From assembly GCA_024400755.1 (NCBI GenBank), contig JAKSMG010000002.1, positions 1 through 60,246 on the forward strand: 60,246 nucleotides of DNA, in the 5' to 3' direction. Positions 7,586 to 16,439 of this stretch are shown one piece after another. The DNA is from Bacteroidales bacterium. Lineage in GTDB: Bacteria > Bacteroidota > Bacteroidia > Bacteroidales > WCHB1-69. The notes under the pieces were generated by a model, which had not been told where the DNA came from, searched no databases, and saw only the letters and a program-made list of their open reading frames with translations. The position numbers were made by a program, and so were the translations under genes. How positions within the stretch are numbered: the stretch's first letter is position 1; every line of letters starts with the position of its first letter.

Positions 7586-8107
7586 ATGAACCGATTTTGT
7601 CGTTTTTGGGTTTTTGTCATTGCGGCTTTTGCCTTTACGGCGTGCCGTCCACACGATAAATACCCCGTCGAACCGGCCATCGAGTTCATCAGTCTGGAAA
7701 AAATCTCGGAACAGGGAAATGATAAGGATGTACGGTTGGCATTCAGTTTCAAGGATGGTGATGGCGATATCGGACTTGATGATGACGACCTTTATCCACC
7801 ATTTGACACCTCGTCACTTTTTTATTATAATTGCTTCATATCTTATTTTGAAAAGCAAAACGGGGAATTTGTTGAGGTGGAACTTCCGCTGCCTTTGAAT
7901 ATGCGTATTCCAAGATTAAGCAAAGAGGCGTCAGAGTCCATCGAGGGGGAAATCTACTTGGATCTGTATGCTGTCAATCCATTTTCGCGATTTGATACGA
8001 TACGTTATGAGCTGTTTATCGTTGACAGAGCGTTAAATTTTAGCAATGTTATTACTACGTCGGAGTTCGTGGTAGATAAGAAAAAATTGAAACAGGAAAA
8101 TCCATAA
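7586..8107 (+). CDS. Lipoprotein of unknown function
   Basis: A 173-residue protein starting MNRFCRFWVFVIAAFAFTAC. It has a lipoprotein signal peptide whose lipobox FTAC would make the Cys at residue 20 the lipidated residue. The mature part opens with a short linker and then a beta-type domain with the acidic SFKDGDGDIGLDDDDLYPPF segment (about residues 56-75), a pattern common in small Bacteroidota lipoproteins and suggestive of a divalent-cation-binding loop. No enzyme family is recognised. The in-frame TTG at 7559 was rejected because it falls in the promoter. nadC follows 56 bases later without an intervening terminator, so co-transcription is likely. Confidence 0.8.
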   Translation: MNRFCRFWVFVIAAFAFTACRPHDKYPVEPAIEFISLEKISEQGNDKDVRLAFSFKDGDGDIGLDDDDLYPPFDTSSLFYYNCFISYFEKQNGEFVEVELPLPLNMRIPRLSKEASESIEGEIYLDLYAVNPFSRFDTIRYELFIVDRALNFSNVITTSEFVVDKKKLKQENP

Positions 8108-8163
8108 TCAGGAAGAAAATGGCGTATTGCCCGTTTCTTCCAATAAAACATAATTGAAATAAA

Positions 8164-8997
8164 ATGACATTACAAGAAGTTATTATGGCTGCTTTAGCCG
8201 AGGACATTGGAAATGGAGACCATTCTTCATTAGCTTGTATTAATCCTGCCATTCAAGGTGAAATGCAATTGTTGGCCAAGGCCGACGGCGTCATTGCCGG
8301 TATTGACGTGGCCAGTTTGGTGTTGCATTGCCTTGACCCCGATATTACTATGAAGAGATTCAAGGACGACGGCGACGAAGTCCATAAGGGTGACGTGGTG
8401 TTTACCATTCAGGGTTCTTCACAAAAAATGTTGACGGCCGAACGTACGGTGTTGAATTTTATGCAGCGTATGAGCGGCATCGCGACGGCATCCAGAAAAT
8501 ATGCCCAAATTCTGAAAGGTACGAAAACCACGATCCTGGATACTCGGAAAACCACGCCCAATATGCGTGTCTTTGAAAAATACGCCGTCAGGGTGGGCGG
8601 TTGCCAAAACCACCGATTCGGACTTTTTGATATGGTGATGTTGAAGGACAACCATATCGATTTCGCCGGTGGCATCGAAAAGGCCATAGACAAGACACGT
8701 CAATATTTGAAAGACAATAAGCTGAATCTTAAGATCGAAATCGAAACCCGTAGCTTGGAAGAAGTGAAACGGGTGATGGAACACGGTGGAGTTGATCGGA
8801 TTATGTTGGACAATTTTACGCCAGATTTGATTGTGGAGGCACTGAAATTGATAGACGGAAAGTATGAAACCGAAGCTTCCGGCAATATCACCATCGATAA
8901 TTTGCGCCAATATGCCGAAACCGGGGTCGATTTCATCTCGGTGGGCGCGCTAACCCATCATATCGCAAGTCTTGATTTGAGTCTGAAAGTTATTTAA
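8164..8997 (+). CDS. nadC: Nicotinate-nucleotide pyrophosphorylase (carboxylating), quinolinate phosphoribosyltransferase
   Basis: A 277-residue enzyme, normal length for NadC. It converts quinolinate and PRPP to nicotinate mononucleotide in de novo NAD synthesis in the cytosol. Visible family signatures include EDIGNGDHSS near the N-terminus, LDTRKTTPNMRVFEKYAVR followed by GGCQNHRFGLFDMVMLKDNH in the centre, KIEIETRSLEE, DRIMLDNF and the C-terminal ISVGALTHH. The Arg, Lys and His residues that bind quinolinate and phosphate are all in place. No nadA or nadB is nearby. The DUF748 gene follows after 10 bases, suggesting one transcript. Confidence 0.97.
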   Translation: MTLQEVIMAALAEDIGNGDHSSLACINPAIQGEMQLLAKADGVIAGIDVASLVLHCLDPDITMKRFKDDGDEVHKGDVVFTIQGSSQKMLTAERTVLNFMQRMSGIATASRKYAQILKGTKTTILDTRKTTPNMRVFEKYAVRVGGCQNHRFGLFDMVMLKDNHIDFAGGIEKAIDKTRQYLKDNKLNLKIEIETRSLEEVKRVMEHGGVDRIMLDNFTPDLIVEALKLIDGKYETEASGNITIDNLRQYAETGVDFISVGALTHHIASLDLSLKVI

Positions 8998-9007
8998 TCA
9001 TCCTGAA

Positions 9008-11101
9008 ATGAAAAAGTGGTTGAAGGTTCTGTTGATTGTGCTGGGTAGCATCCTTCTTTTCTTGGCTATCCTTACCGTTTGTATCGGTCCTATCGCAAAA
9101 GTCGTTATTGAAAAACACAGCAAGGAGATTTGTCACCGCACGGTGACGATGGATAAGTTGCGTATCAATCTCTTTACGGGAACAGTGGGCATTTACGGTT
9201 TTAACGCGATGGAAGAAGACGATGTGAATTCGTTTTTGAAATTCAATGCCTTGAAAGCAAATATCAATGTGTTTGCCTTGATTACCAAAACGGTGAAATT
9301 GCGTTTTATTCAGCTGGATGCTCCGATTATTCATGTAAAACAGCGCGACTCGATTTTCAATTTTTCTGACATTATCGAGTTTTATCGTCCCGAAGAACCC
9401 GATACCACGCCAAGTACCTGGGTGGTGGATTTGAACAATATCGCTTTGACCCAAGGGGATATCGAATATGCCGACTTGCTCCTGAATAGTGAGTTGCACA
9501 TGCGCGACATCAACATCGAAGTGCCCCGCCTCTGTTTCGGTCGAGGTCATTCCGATGCCAACCTGAGTCTGCTGTTTGACAAAGGCGGTAAGTTGGATGT
9601 GAAGTTGGATTATGGTATGTCGGAATCCGATTTTATGGTTTATCTCAATTTGGATAATTTCAATCTGTCCCCGATAGTGCCGTATTTGCGCAAGTTTTTG
9701 ACTTTTAAAAGAATAAAAGGAGTTTTGTCGGCCAACGTGATGGTTTCTGGAAATCTGAACCATATTTTACAGATGTCGGCCAAGGGCAATGTGACTTTGC
9801 GAGACTTGGATTTGGACGGCAAATACCACGAGGATATCGTGAAAATGGACCGTTTGAGCGTGGATGTGGATACGCTGAATATCGAAACGTTGCAGTTTTA
9901 TTTCGACAAGATAGAATTTGACGGACTTCAGGCAAATTTCGAAATGAATAAGCATGGAAATTCCTTTGCGACCTTGTTTGCAGAAGATTCTGAAGCCGAG
10001 AAAAAGGGTAAAACCGAAGATATTCCAAAGGTCGAGGTGACGGAAGACGGTGTTGACTTGCAGGAAATACAACCGAAGTATCCAGATGTAAAAATTAATC
10101 ATTTGCTGTTGAATAATTGTGGCCTTTCTTTTGTGGATAAAACCATTAAGAAGGGATCAATGAGTCTTCCTGTAAGCAATATCCACGTCGATGCACACAA
10201 TTTGTCGTCAAAGTCGTTGAGCGAAGCCAATTTATATGCTCACTTTGGTAAGACAGGTGAGTTCCTTTGCAGGTGGAAAGGTTATTTGTCCGCTGCGGGC
10301 AGTCAAGTCGTGACGGTAGAAATCAAAGATTTGCAAATGAAGGAGTTGTCACCATACTGCGTCCATTATTTTGCTTATCCAATATCGAATGGCGTCTTTG
10401 TCTATAAAGGAACTGCCGCATTGGTCGATCAGAATCTGAATAATCAGAATCACGTTGATCTTTATAATTTGAAGGTTGACAAAAAAATGAAAGATATTAA
10501 ACCTGAATATAAGGTTCCGTTGCAGGCCGCGGCATACGTTTTGACCGATATTACGGGTCGTGCCCAACTCGACCTTCCTGTGATGGGAAATATCAAAAAT
10601 CCTACTTTCTCTTTGAAGAAGGTTATTATCAAGGCCTTCCTAAATACGATGTTGAAGGTGGTGGCTTCTCCGGTGGACTTGATTCTTCAGGCCTGTCGAG
10701 CCAATGCCGATGCGTTTAACGATATGACTGTGGATTTGGGTCAGCAGTCGATTACGTCAAAGCAATACGATCAGTTTAATGCCATTTGCGAGGTTATGAA
10801 GGCAAAACCGGATTTGGTCGTCACGATCCAGACGTCTTTTAATGCGGAAAATTATAATCCGACCGAACCTTCCGAAAACAATGACCTCACGATGCAGCAG
10901 TATGCGCAGGTCAAAGCGTTGGTTCACGAACATTTTGGAAAATACGGAATCACGTCGGATAGACTTCGTTTTAATGACGAATTTGGTAAAAAGGTGTGCT
11001 TGAAAGACAAGGCGATTTTGAGTTTTAACGTGATTGTGCCCGGTATGGACGATATTGAAGGAATGGAGGCCGTGTTGGAATCAGAAGCGAAAAATGAATA
11101 A
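9008..11101 (+). CDS. DUF748/AsmA-like envelope protein
   Basis: A 697-residue protein with a single N-terminal transmembrane segment (residues about 5-27, VLLIVLGSILLFLAILTVC) and a large periplasmic part of repeating beta-strand units. The pattern VTMDKLRINLFTGTVGIYGF, NALKANINVFALITKTVKLR and IQLDAPIIHVKQRD is typical of the DUF748/AsmA-like family, whose members form elongated beta grooves between the membranes and are linked to lipid transport or envelope integrity. The C-terminal part (about 600-690) looks like an OmpA-type helical/strand tail (MQQYAQVKALVHEHFGKYGI). It lies between nadC (10 bases upstream) and the Nif3 gene (3 bases downstream), which gives no functional hint beyond co-expression. 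Confidence 0.8.
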   Translation: MKKWLKVLLIVLGSILLFLAILTVCIGPIAKVVIEKHSKEICHRTVTMDKLRINLFTGTVGIYGFNAMEEDDVNSFLKFNALKANINVFALITKTVKLRFIQLDAPIIHVKQRDSIFNFSDIIEFYRPEEPDTTPSTWVVDLNNIALTQGDIEYADLLLNSELHMRDINIEVPRLCFGRGHSDANLSLLFDKGGKLDVKLDYGMSESDFMVYLNLDNFNLSPIVPYLRKFLTFKRIKGVLSANVMVSGNLNHILQMSAKGNVTLRDLDLDGKYHEDIVKMDRLSVDVDTLNIETLQFYFDKIEFDGLQANFEMNKHGNSFATLFAEDSEAEKKGKTEDIPKVEVTEDGVDLQEIQPKYPDVKINHLLLNNCGLSFVDKTIKKGSMSLPVSNIHVDAHNLSSKSLSEANLYAHFGKTGEFLCRWKGYLSAAGSQVVTVEIKDLQMKELSPYCVHYFAYPISNGVFVYKGTAALVDQNLNNQNHVDLYNLKVDKKMKDIKPEYKVPLQAAAYVLTDITGRAQLDLPVMGNIKNPTFSLKKVIIKAFLNTMLKVVASPVDLILQACRANADAFNDMTVDLGQQSITSKQYDQFNAICEVMKAKPDLVVTIQTSFNAENYNPTEPSENNDLTMQQYAQVKALVHEHFGKYGITSDRLRFNDEFGKKVCLKDKAILSFNVIVPGMDDIEGMEAVLESEAKNE

Positions 11102-11104
11102 GTT

Positions 11105-11902
11105 ATGAAAATCAAGGAAGTTATCGAACATTTGGAGAAAAAGTTTCCTCTTGAATGGCAAGAGGATTTTGACAATAGCGGAATGCAGTGTGGGGACAAG
11201 GAACAGGAAATATCCGGAGCTTTGGTGTGTTTTGAATTTTCCGACCAGGTGATACAGGAAGCAATCGATCTGAAAGCTAATCTTATCGTGGCACATCATC
11301 CTTTGATTTTCGGAAGCGGTCTTAAGAAAGTGGAACCCAACAATAGAGTGGGGCGTATGGTCTGTAAAGCCATCGAAAACAAGTTGGTGCTGTATTCAAT
11401 GCATACCAATGTAGATAGTGGCATCAATGGCGGCAATGAGGCGTTTGCCCAAAAACTTCAATTGCAGAACGCACTGGTCTTGGATCCGAAAAATCCTATG
11501 GCCGAAGCCAAGGAACAGGTCGGTCTGGGAAAGATTGGAAATCTGCCTCAACCTATGTTGCTGAAGGATTTTCTCTCTTATGTGAAGAAGTGTCTGGCTA
11601 TTCCCGTGGTGAAATATTCGGGTGATTTGAATCGAGTCATTAACAAGGTGGCTGTATGCGGTGGTGCCGGTGGTTCGTTGATCTCTACCGCCCTTCGTGC
11701 GGGTGCCGATGCCTTTGTAACTGGCGATGTTCGTTATCACGATTTCTTTGTTCCTGATAATCAGATGGTTATTGTTGATGTGGGACATTATGAGGGGGAA
11801 CATTTCATTAAAGAATTATTGTATGACGAATTAATAGAAAATTTTAGTAATTTTGCAATCCATTTTTCTAAATTGGATAAATTAGATATTCTGTATATAT
11901 AA
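11105..11902 (+). CDS. Nif3-like dinuclear metal centre protein (GTP cyclohydrolase I type 2 / YbgI family)
   Basis: A 265-residue protein of the short Nif3 form, without the PII-like insertion found in the 370-residue members. Metal-binding signatures are visible: AHHPLIF (His64-His65), YSMHTNVDSGINGGNE (residues 97-112) and the C-terminal DVGHYEGEHF. These residues form a two-metal site in solved homologues. The biological role is still unsettled; members have been annotated as GTP cyclohydrolase-like. The gene starts 3 bases after the DUF748 stop and is followed after 31 bases by the zinc-ribbon gene. The Nif3/zinc-ribbon pairing is a recurrent gene neighbourhood in bacteria. Confidence 0.9.
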   Translation: MKIKEVIEHLEKKFPLEWQEDFDNSGMQCGDKEQEISGALVCFEFSDQVIQEAIDLKANLIVAHHPLIFGSGLKKVEPNNRVGRMVCKAIENKLVLYSMHTNVDSGINGGNEAFAQKLQLQNALVLDPKNPMAEAKEQVGLGKIGNLPQPMLLKDFLSYVKKCLAIPVVKYSGDLNRVINKVAVCGGAGGSLISTALRAGADAFVTGDVRYHDFFVPDNQMVIVDVGHYEGEHFIKELLYDELIENFSNFAIHFSKLDKLDILYI

Positions 11903-11933
11903 TCTTGATAATCAATATAATAACACGCATATT

Positions 11934-12893
11934 ATGGCAACAAAAAAAGTAGCAAATGATGAGGAAGTTGCAAAAACAACTTCTAAAACTGCAAAAAAAA
12001 CGACAGCAAAGAAAACCGAAACCAAGAAATCTACAGCTAAAAAGTCTGCAGAGGAAGAAGTGGCGAAAAAAGCAGTTTCAAAGAAAAATCAGCCAGAAGT
12101 GATTGAAACTCACATCGAAGAGCAAAATGGTGAATCCGCAGAAGATATCACGATTGCTCAAAAATTGTTGTCACTTTACAATCTGCAGCAGATTATGTCA
12201 CAGATTGACCGTATTCGCGTGATTAGAGGTGAACTTCCCGATGAAATTAGAGATTTGGAAGATGCCCACGAAGGAATGCAGACCCGTATCAATAAATATA
12301 ATGAAGATATCGACAATTTGAATGCTAAGATTGCTGGTGAAAACACGAAAACCCAAGAAGCAATTGCCGCGATCAAGAGATACGAAGAACAGCAGGATAA
12401 TGTCCGTAATAATCGTGAATACGAGTCTTTGTCCAAGGAAATCGAATTCCAGAAATTGGAAATTCAAGTTGCTGAAAAACATAAAGTGAAATTCCAGGCC
12501 GAAATCGCTGCAAAGGCAGAAGAAATCGAGACTTTCAAGGAAAAATTGAAAGAATATGAAGAGATCTTGGAACAGAAGAAAAGCGAGTTGGACGATATCA
12601 TTGCCGATACGGAAAAAGAAGAAAAGGAATTGTTGGCAAAGGCCGATGTCTTGAAAGTGAAAGTGGATGAACGTTTGTTGACAGCTTTCGAACGTATTCG
12701 TCACAACGCCCGCAATGGTCTGGCCATCGTTCAAATTGAACGTGATGCTTGTGGTGGTTGCTTCAGCACAATTCCGCCTCAGCGTCAGTTGGACATTCGC
12801 TTGCACAAGAAAATTATCGTTTGCGAGGCTTGTGGTCGTATTTTCATTGATAAGCAGTTGGTGGAAGAACAAGCAGAAAATCAAGCAGAATAA
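11934..12893 (+). CDS. Zinc-ribbon coiled-coil protein (CT398/zf-RING_7 type) with basic N-terminal tail
   Basis: A 319-residue protein in three parts. Residues 1-55 are a low-complexity Lys/Ala/Thr/Glu tail (KKTTAKKTETKKSTAKKSAE) resembling a histone H1-like tail. Residues about 70-250 are a charged coiled coil (KKSELDDIIADTEKEEKE). Residues about 270-310 hold a C4 zinc ribbon, with CGGC and, 24 residues on, CEAC, plus the conserved PPQRQLDIR between them. The family is conserved but poorly characterised; a role in secretion or nucleic-acid contact has been proposed for homologues. The basic tail is an addition to the usual family length of about 240-250 residues. It ends the nadC-Nif3 gene run and is followed by a strong terminator. 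Confidence 0.88.
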   Translation: MATKKVANDEEVAKTTSKTAKKTTAKKTETKKSTAKKSAEEEVAKKAVSKKNQPEVIETHIEEQNGESAEDITIAQKLLSLYNLQQIMSQIDRIRVIRGELPDEIRDLEDAHEGMQTRINKYNEDIDNLNAKIAGENTKTQEAIAAIKRYEEQQDNVRNNREYESLSKEIEFQKLEIQVAEKHKVKFQAEIAAKAEEIETFKEKLKEYEEILEQKKSELDDIIADTEKEEKELLAKADVLKVKVDERLLTAFERIRHNARNGLAIVQIERDACGGCFSTIPPQRQLDIRLHKKIIVCEACGRIFIDKQLVEEQAENQAE

Positions 12894-12916
12894 ATTTTCT
12901 GTAAATAAAATATAGC

Positions 12917-12948
12917 AAAAGGGGGTGCATACAATGTGCCCCCTTTTT
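12917..12948 (+). terminator. Strong, probably bidirectional terminator
   Basis: AAAAGGGGG (12917-12925) pairs with CCCCCTTTT (12939-12947), and the inner bases TGCAT/ATGTG extend the stem with two wobble pairs. A T-tract follows on the plus strand and the A-run gives one on the minus strand, so it may serve both this gene run and the convergent PAP2 gene. Confidence 0.85.
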
Positions 12949-12966
12949 GTATGTAAACCAGATTTG

Positions 12967-13554
12967 TTATTCGATTGCTTTGTCTTGTATGCCGAATTTC
13001 AACAATACGAATTTCCCCAAGAAAGCGGAAATCGTTCCTACGCACCAACCTGCAAGCAGGTCACCCGGGTAATGCACGCCGAGATACAAGCGGCTGTAGC
13101 TGAGTAACAATACCCAGCCAAGCATTGCGGCAATAAGCCATTTTTTGTTTTTTGCCAAGTAAAAAATGATATAAAACGCAAGGGTGATGGAGTTGGCAGC
13201 GTGTGAAGAGGGAAAGCCAAACGGTCCTCCTGTGTATAGCGTTCCGTCTGGTTGGGCTACCAGATGCACTTGCCCGTCCAGCGCGGTTTCGTGGCTGGGT
13301 CGCGGTCGTTGCACGCTTTTCTTGATGAGGTTGCAACTCTGGTCAGAAATGAAAATGCTGATAACGAGTGCTACGATGATGGGAAATGTTTTTTTTCCCC
13401 ATTTCCTGATAATGAAAAATAATAAAACTACATATAGTGGAATCCAAATGAAACGGTTAGAAACCCAATAAAAGAAAAAATCAGCGCAAGAACAATGTAA
13501 TCCATTGAAAAAAAGAAAGACAGATTGATCTAAATGAATGAGCTGACTAAACAT
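12967..13554 (-). CDS. PAP2-family membrane phosphatase
   Basis: A 195-residue integral membrane protein with the three PAP2 motifs: KSVQRPRP (residues 79-86), PSSH (115-118) and SRLYLGVHYPGD (153-164). The catalytic His of motifs 2 and 3 and the motif 3 Asp are all present. Several hydrophobic helices surround them. Family members dephosphorylate undecaprenyl pyrophosphate, phosphatidylglycerol phosphate or other lipid phosphates on the outer face of the inner membrane. Its ATG overlaps the stop of the upstream muramidase gene by one base (TAATG), so translation is probably coupled. Together with the cell-wall neighbours this favours undecaprenyl-pyrophosphate or lipid A phosphate as substrate, but the substrate is not determined by sequence. 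Confidence 0.92.
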   Translation of the reverse strand: MFSQLIHLDQSVFLFFNGLHCSCADFFFYWVSNRFIWIPLYVVLLFFIIRKWGKKTFPIIVALVISIFISDQSCNLIKKSVQRPRPSHETALDGQVHLVAQPDGTLYTGGPFGFPSSHAANSITLAFYIIFYLAKNKKWLIAAMLGWVLLLSYSRLYLGVHYPGDLLAGWCVGTISAFLGKFVLLKFGIQDKAIE

Positions 13555-14729
13555 TATTCAAAATCTGGATATAATAGGTATTGTTTTCTTGTCTGCTTGA
13601 ACTTTTCAAGTTGAGTTTGCCAAGAAGCCCTGATTTCTTCTTCGGTTTTTCCTGCGATGATATCTTTCCTCAGTTGGCTTGTTCCAGCTAATTTGTCAAA
13701 AAAGTTGTTGGTCAAGAAAAATTTTTCCTGTTCAGGAAAATGTTGATAGGCATTAATAATGTACCCGATTTCAAAGCGGTTTCCAAGATTGAGACGAGCA
13801 TTGGCATATTCGGATAAGTTGTAACCTCTGCAATCAAGTCCTTTTTGGGGTGGATTTTCGGAAACACCGTGGATGGGAATCGGAGTGAAATGATAGTCAC
13901 CGGTGGTTAGTTGAGGATGTCCATAGACTTGAAACGGAATGGAAGTTCCACGTCCGACGCTAATTTGCGTGCCTTCAAAAAGGCAGAGCGAAGGATAAAG
14001 GTAGATGGCTGCGGCAGTCTGCAAATTGGGTGATGGGGCAATGGGAAGTTCATAACGGGTGTTATGCGTGTAATTGTCCATAGGCACGACTTGTAGTCTG
14101 CAATGTATGCCGTTGGCTAACCAGGATTCTCCGTTAATCATACGGCCGTATTCGCCGATGGTCATACCGTGAACAACGGGAACCGGATGCATTCCGACGA
14201 ATGACTTGAAAGCAGAATCCAAGACTGGCCCGTCAACAAAGTAGCCGTTGGGATTGGGACGGTCGAGGATAATGACTTCTATATTGTTTTCTGCGGCAGC
14301 TTCCATCACATAATGCAGGGTGGAGATGTAGGTATAGAACCTGCACCCGACATCTTGAATGTCAAAAAGAATAATGTCGATACTGTTCGGGGTGATTGTC
14401 GGTTTCTTGTTTTTGCCGTATAAAGAAACGATGGGAATGCCAGTCTGCTCATCTACGGAAGAATTGATATGGGCACCGGCTTCGGCGTCTCCGCGAAAAC
14501 CGTGTTCGGGACAAAAAATAGTAACAACATTTACGCCCGAAGCCAAGAGAGTATCTACCAAGTGCTTGTTTCCTATGGTGGAGGACTGGTTGCCGCAAAC
14601 GGCAATTTTCTTGCCCATCAATTGGTCGAAATACAAAAAGGTTCGTTCCGCCCCCATACGCAGTTGTTGAGCTTGACCGCTTGTGATAAGGCAAAATACA
14701 AACATCAGCAATAACAATCGCTTCATCAT
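13554..14729 (-). CDS. namZ: DUF1343 exo-beta-N-acetylmuramidase, NamZ type
   Basis: A 391-residue exported enzyme: signal peptide MMKRLLLLMFVFCLITSGQA, then the DUF1343 domain with CPEHGFRGDAEAGA (about residues 73-86), ILFDIQDVGCRFYTYISTL, VIILDRPNP and GRGTSIPFQVYGHP. NamZ enzymes remove N-acetylmuramic acid from the non-reducing end of peptidoglycan fragments, and the type was described from Bacteroidota relatives such as Tannerella. The open frame extends 9 codons upstream, but only the ATG pair at 14724-14729 leads directly into the signal peptide. It sits in an envelope cluster, about 70 bases after lnt, and is coupled to the PAP2 gene by a TAATG overlap. Confidence 0.9.
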   Translation of the reverse strand: MMKRLLLLMFVFCLITSGQAQQLRMGAERTFLYFDQLMGKKIAVCGNQSSTIGNKHLVDTLLASGVNVVTIFCPEHGFRGDAEAGAHINSSVDEQTGIPIVSLYGKNKKPTITPNSIDIILFDIQDVGCRFYTYISTLHYVMEAAAENNIEVIILDRPNPNGYFVDGPVLDSAFKSFVGMHPVPVVHGMTIGEYGRMINGESWLANGIHCRLQVVPMDNYTHNTRYELPIAPSPNLQTAAAIYLYPSLCLFEGTQISVGRGTSIPFQVYGHPQLTTGDYHFTPIPIHGVSENPPQKGLDCRGYNLSEYANARLNLGNRFEIGYIINAYQHFPEQEKFFLTNNFFDKLAGTSQLRKDIIAGKTEEEIRASWQTQLEKFKQTRKQYLLYPDFE

Positions 14730-14799
14730 ACTTTTATCTAAATGACAGAGAATCAATGTATAGGTTTAAATTCAGTATTAATTGAAAAAATCAAGTGCT

Positions 14800-16437
14800 T
14801 TACTTTTTGGTAAATACACGCATTGTCCAAAGTATTAATGACCATAAGAAACAGATGGCGGCAATGACTAAGGCAATGCGGGCAAGATAATCACCGTGTT
14901 GAACGTAGAAGGTGATTTGGTCGTTGGGGTAAACCGTTTGCTTGATGGCCAAGCGTTGGTTGTATTTCGTTGCCTGATGAACGTCGCCGCTTTCGTCGAT
15001 GAAGGCACAGATGCCAGGATTAGACGAGCGGAGAACGGTGCGGCGTGCTTCTATGGCACGAAGTCTTGAAAACAGGAAGTGCTGTTTGTATCCTGGAGTG
15101 TCGCCCCACCAGGCATCGTTGGTGATAACCGCCAACAATTGTGCACCGTCTTTGGCAAAGCCACCGCAGATTTCACCGTATGCCGATTCGTAGCAGATAG
15201 CCGTTCCAATTTTAACGCTGCCGTTGTTGATGGTAGTGTGGAGAGCGTGCTGGGCAGTGTCGGGACTAAGAGAGGTGCGAGGTCCGCCTAAGTTGATAAC
15301 CAGGTCTTCCAAGAAACCGAAAATCTTTGGGAATGGCATTTTCTCAACACCGGGAACCAGGCGGCTCTTGTGGTATAATTCCGTAGCGCCAAATTTGTTG
15401 TAACAGGTGGCAGAATTGTGTACGGATTGGTACATTCCGTCTTCGCGTTTCAGGTAAGTAATATTGGGTTCTTCCGTAAAAACCTCAAAAGTGGATAATC
15501 CTAAAATGAAATTAAGTTGAGGATTATGGGCGATAATAGTATCAAAAATCGTGAAACCGAAGTAAAGATAAGAGTCGGCAGGGTATGTCTTGTCTAAAAG
15601 TTCGTTGGCAGAGATAGTATGGGAGATGGAAGATTCTGCCGTAACCACCAATTGCGTGCTGTCGCTAAGCATCGGCATAGTCAATTTGGCCAAACGCAGG
15701 GCGTGTTCCGCATTGGACATCATATATTGCTCTTCGTAGGCTTCCGTGTTATGCTGAATGATGATGGCCTCGATGGGATTTTCGTGCTTGAGGTTGTTGT
15801 TGTAGTGGTGATACAAGGCCACGGAACCAACGATGGGGATGACCAACCAAGCCAGACAGATGGAAGCAAATACAATGGCTTTCTTGCGTTCACTGCGGAA
15901 AAAGCGGATGACGTAATAAATAAGGAAGTTGCAAACCAATATCCAGATGGCACCTCCGAAGATTCCCGTATATTCATACCATTGAACATATTGCGGACAA
16001 ATGTCGAACACATTGCCGATATTCAGCCACGGCCAGGTTAAATCCCAGTGAAGATGAAGGTATTCGAAAGCCATCCAAAAGCTGATGAAAGTGATAGGAT
16101 GTGCCCATTCTGGAAGGCCTTGTCGGCGGCAGCAGTGCCAGAATGCAAACACCAGTGACATAAAACTGCCGTTGAGAATAAAGGTGGCAATAGCTCCCGG
16201 TCCCGTGCTGTTGAAAATCCACCAGGTGGTGGCTACATTCCAGATAAGGAAAGCAATGATGGCATAACAGAAGGCGATGCCGAATTGATTTTTGTGTCCT
16301 TCGCTGATGAGCATATCACTGATGACAAAAAGTGGTACGAATGCGAAGAACATAAGAAATGGAAGTCCAGTGGGGTTCCAGGAGAGCCAAAGCGGTAAAC
16401 CCGCCGCAATAGCCAAAAGCAGTTTCTTAGCTTTCAT
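14800..16437 (-). CDS. lnt: Apolipoprotein N-acyltransferase
   Basis: A 545-residue inner-membrane enzyme that N-acylates the lipidated Cys of lipoproteins, completing their maturation. An N-terminal bundle of hydrophobic helices (residues about 1-210) is followed by the periplasmic nitrilase-like domain. The catalytic triad is visible: Glu in VTAESSIS (about residue 266), Lys in YHKSRLVPGVEKMP (about 357) and Cys in AICYESAYGE (about 412). A last transmembrane helix precedes the C-terminus. The family motif TWPWLNIGN is also present. The start is only 2 bases after the dsbD stop, so the two are co-transcribed. The enzyme fits a genome with many lipoproteins. Confidence 0.97.
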   Translation of the reverse strand: MKAKKLLLAIAAGLPLWLSWNPTGLPFLMFFAFVPLFVISDMLISEGHKNQFGIAFCYAIIAFLIWNVATTWWIFNSTGPGAIATFILNGSFMSLVFAFWHCCRRQGLPEWAHPITFISFWMAFEYLHLHWDLTWPWLNIGNVFDICPQYVQWYEYTGIFGGAIWILVCNFLIYYVIRFFRSERKKAIVFASICLAWLVIPIVGSVALYHHYNNNLKHENPIEAIIIQHNTEAYEEQYMMSNAEHALRLAKLTMPMLSDSTQLVVTAESSISHTISANELLDKTYPADSYLYFGFTIFDTIIAHNPQLNFILGLSTFEVFTEEPNITYLKREDGMYQSVHNSATCYNKFGATELYHKSRLVPGVEKMPFPKIFGFLEDLVINLGGPRTSLSPDTAQHALHTTINNGSVKIGTAICYESAYGEICGGFAKDGAQLLAVITNDAWWGDTPGYKQHFLFSRLRAIEARRTVLRSSNPGICAFIDESGDVHQATKYNQRLAIKQTVYPNDQITFYVQHGDYLARIALVIAAICFLWSLILWTMRVFTKK

Positions 16438-16439
16438 TT

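Noticed and set aside
8990-9763. 257-codon open frame on the minus strand
   Set aside because: It is antisense to the well-supported DUF748 gene, with no signal, motif or promoter of its own.
12198-12884. 228-codon open frame on the minus strand
   Set aside because: Antisense shadow of the zinc-ribbon gene; its Phe/Leu-rich composition results from the complement of Glu/Lys codons.
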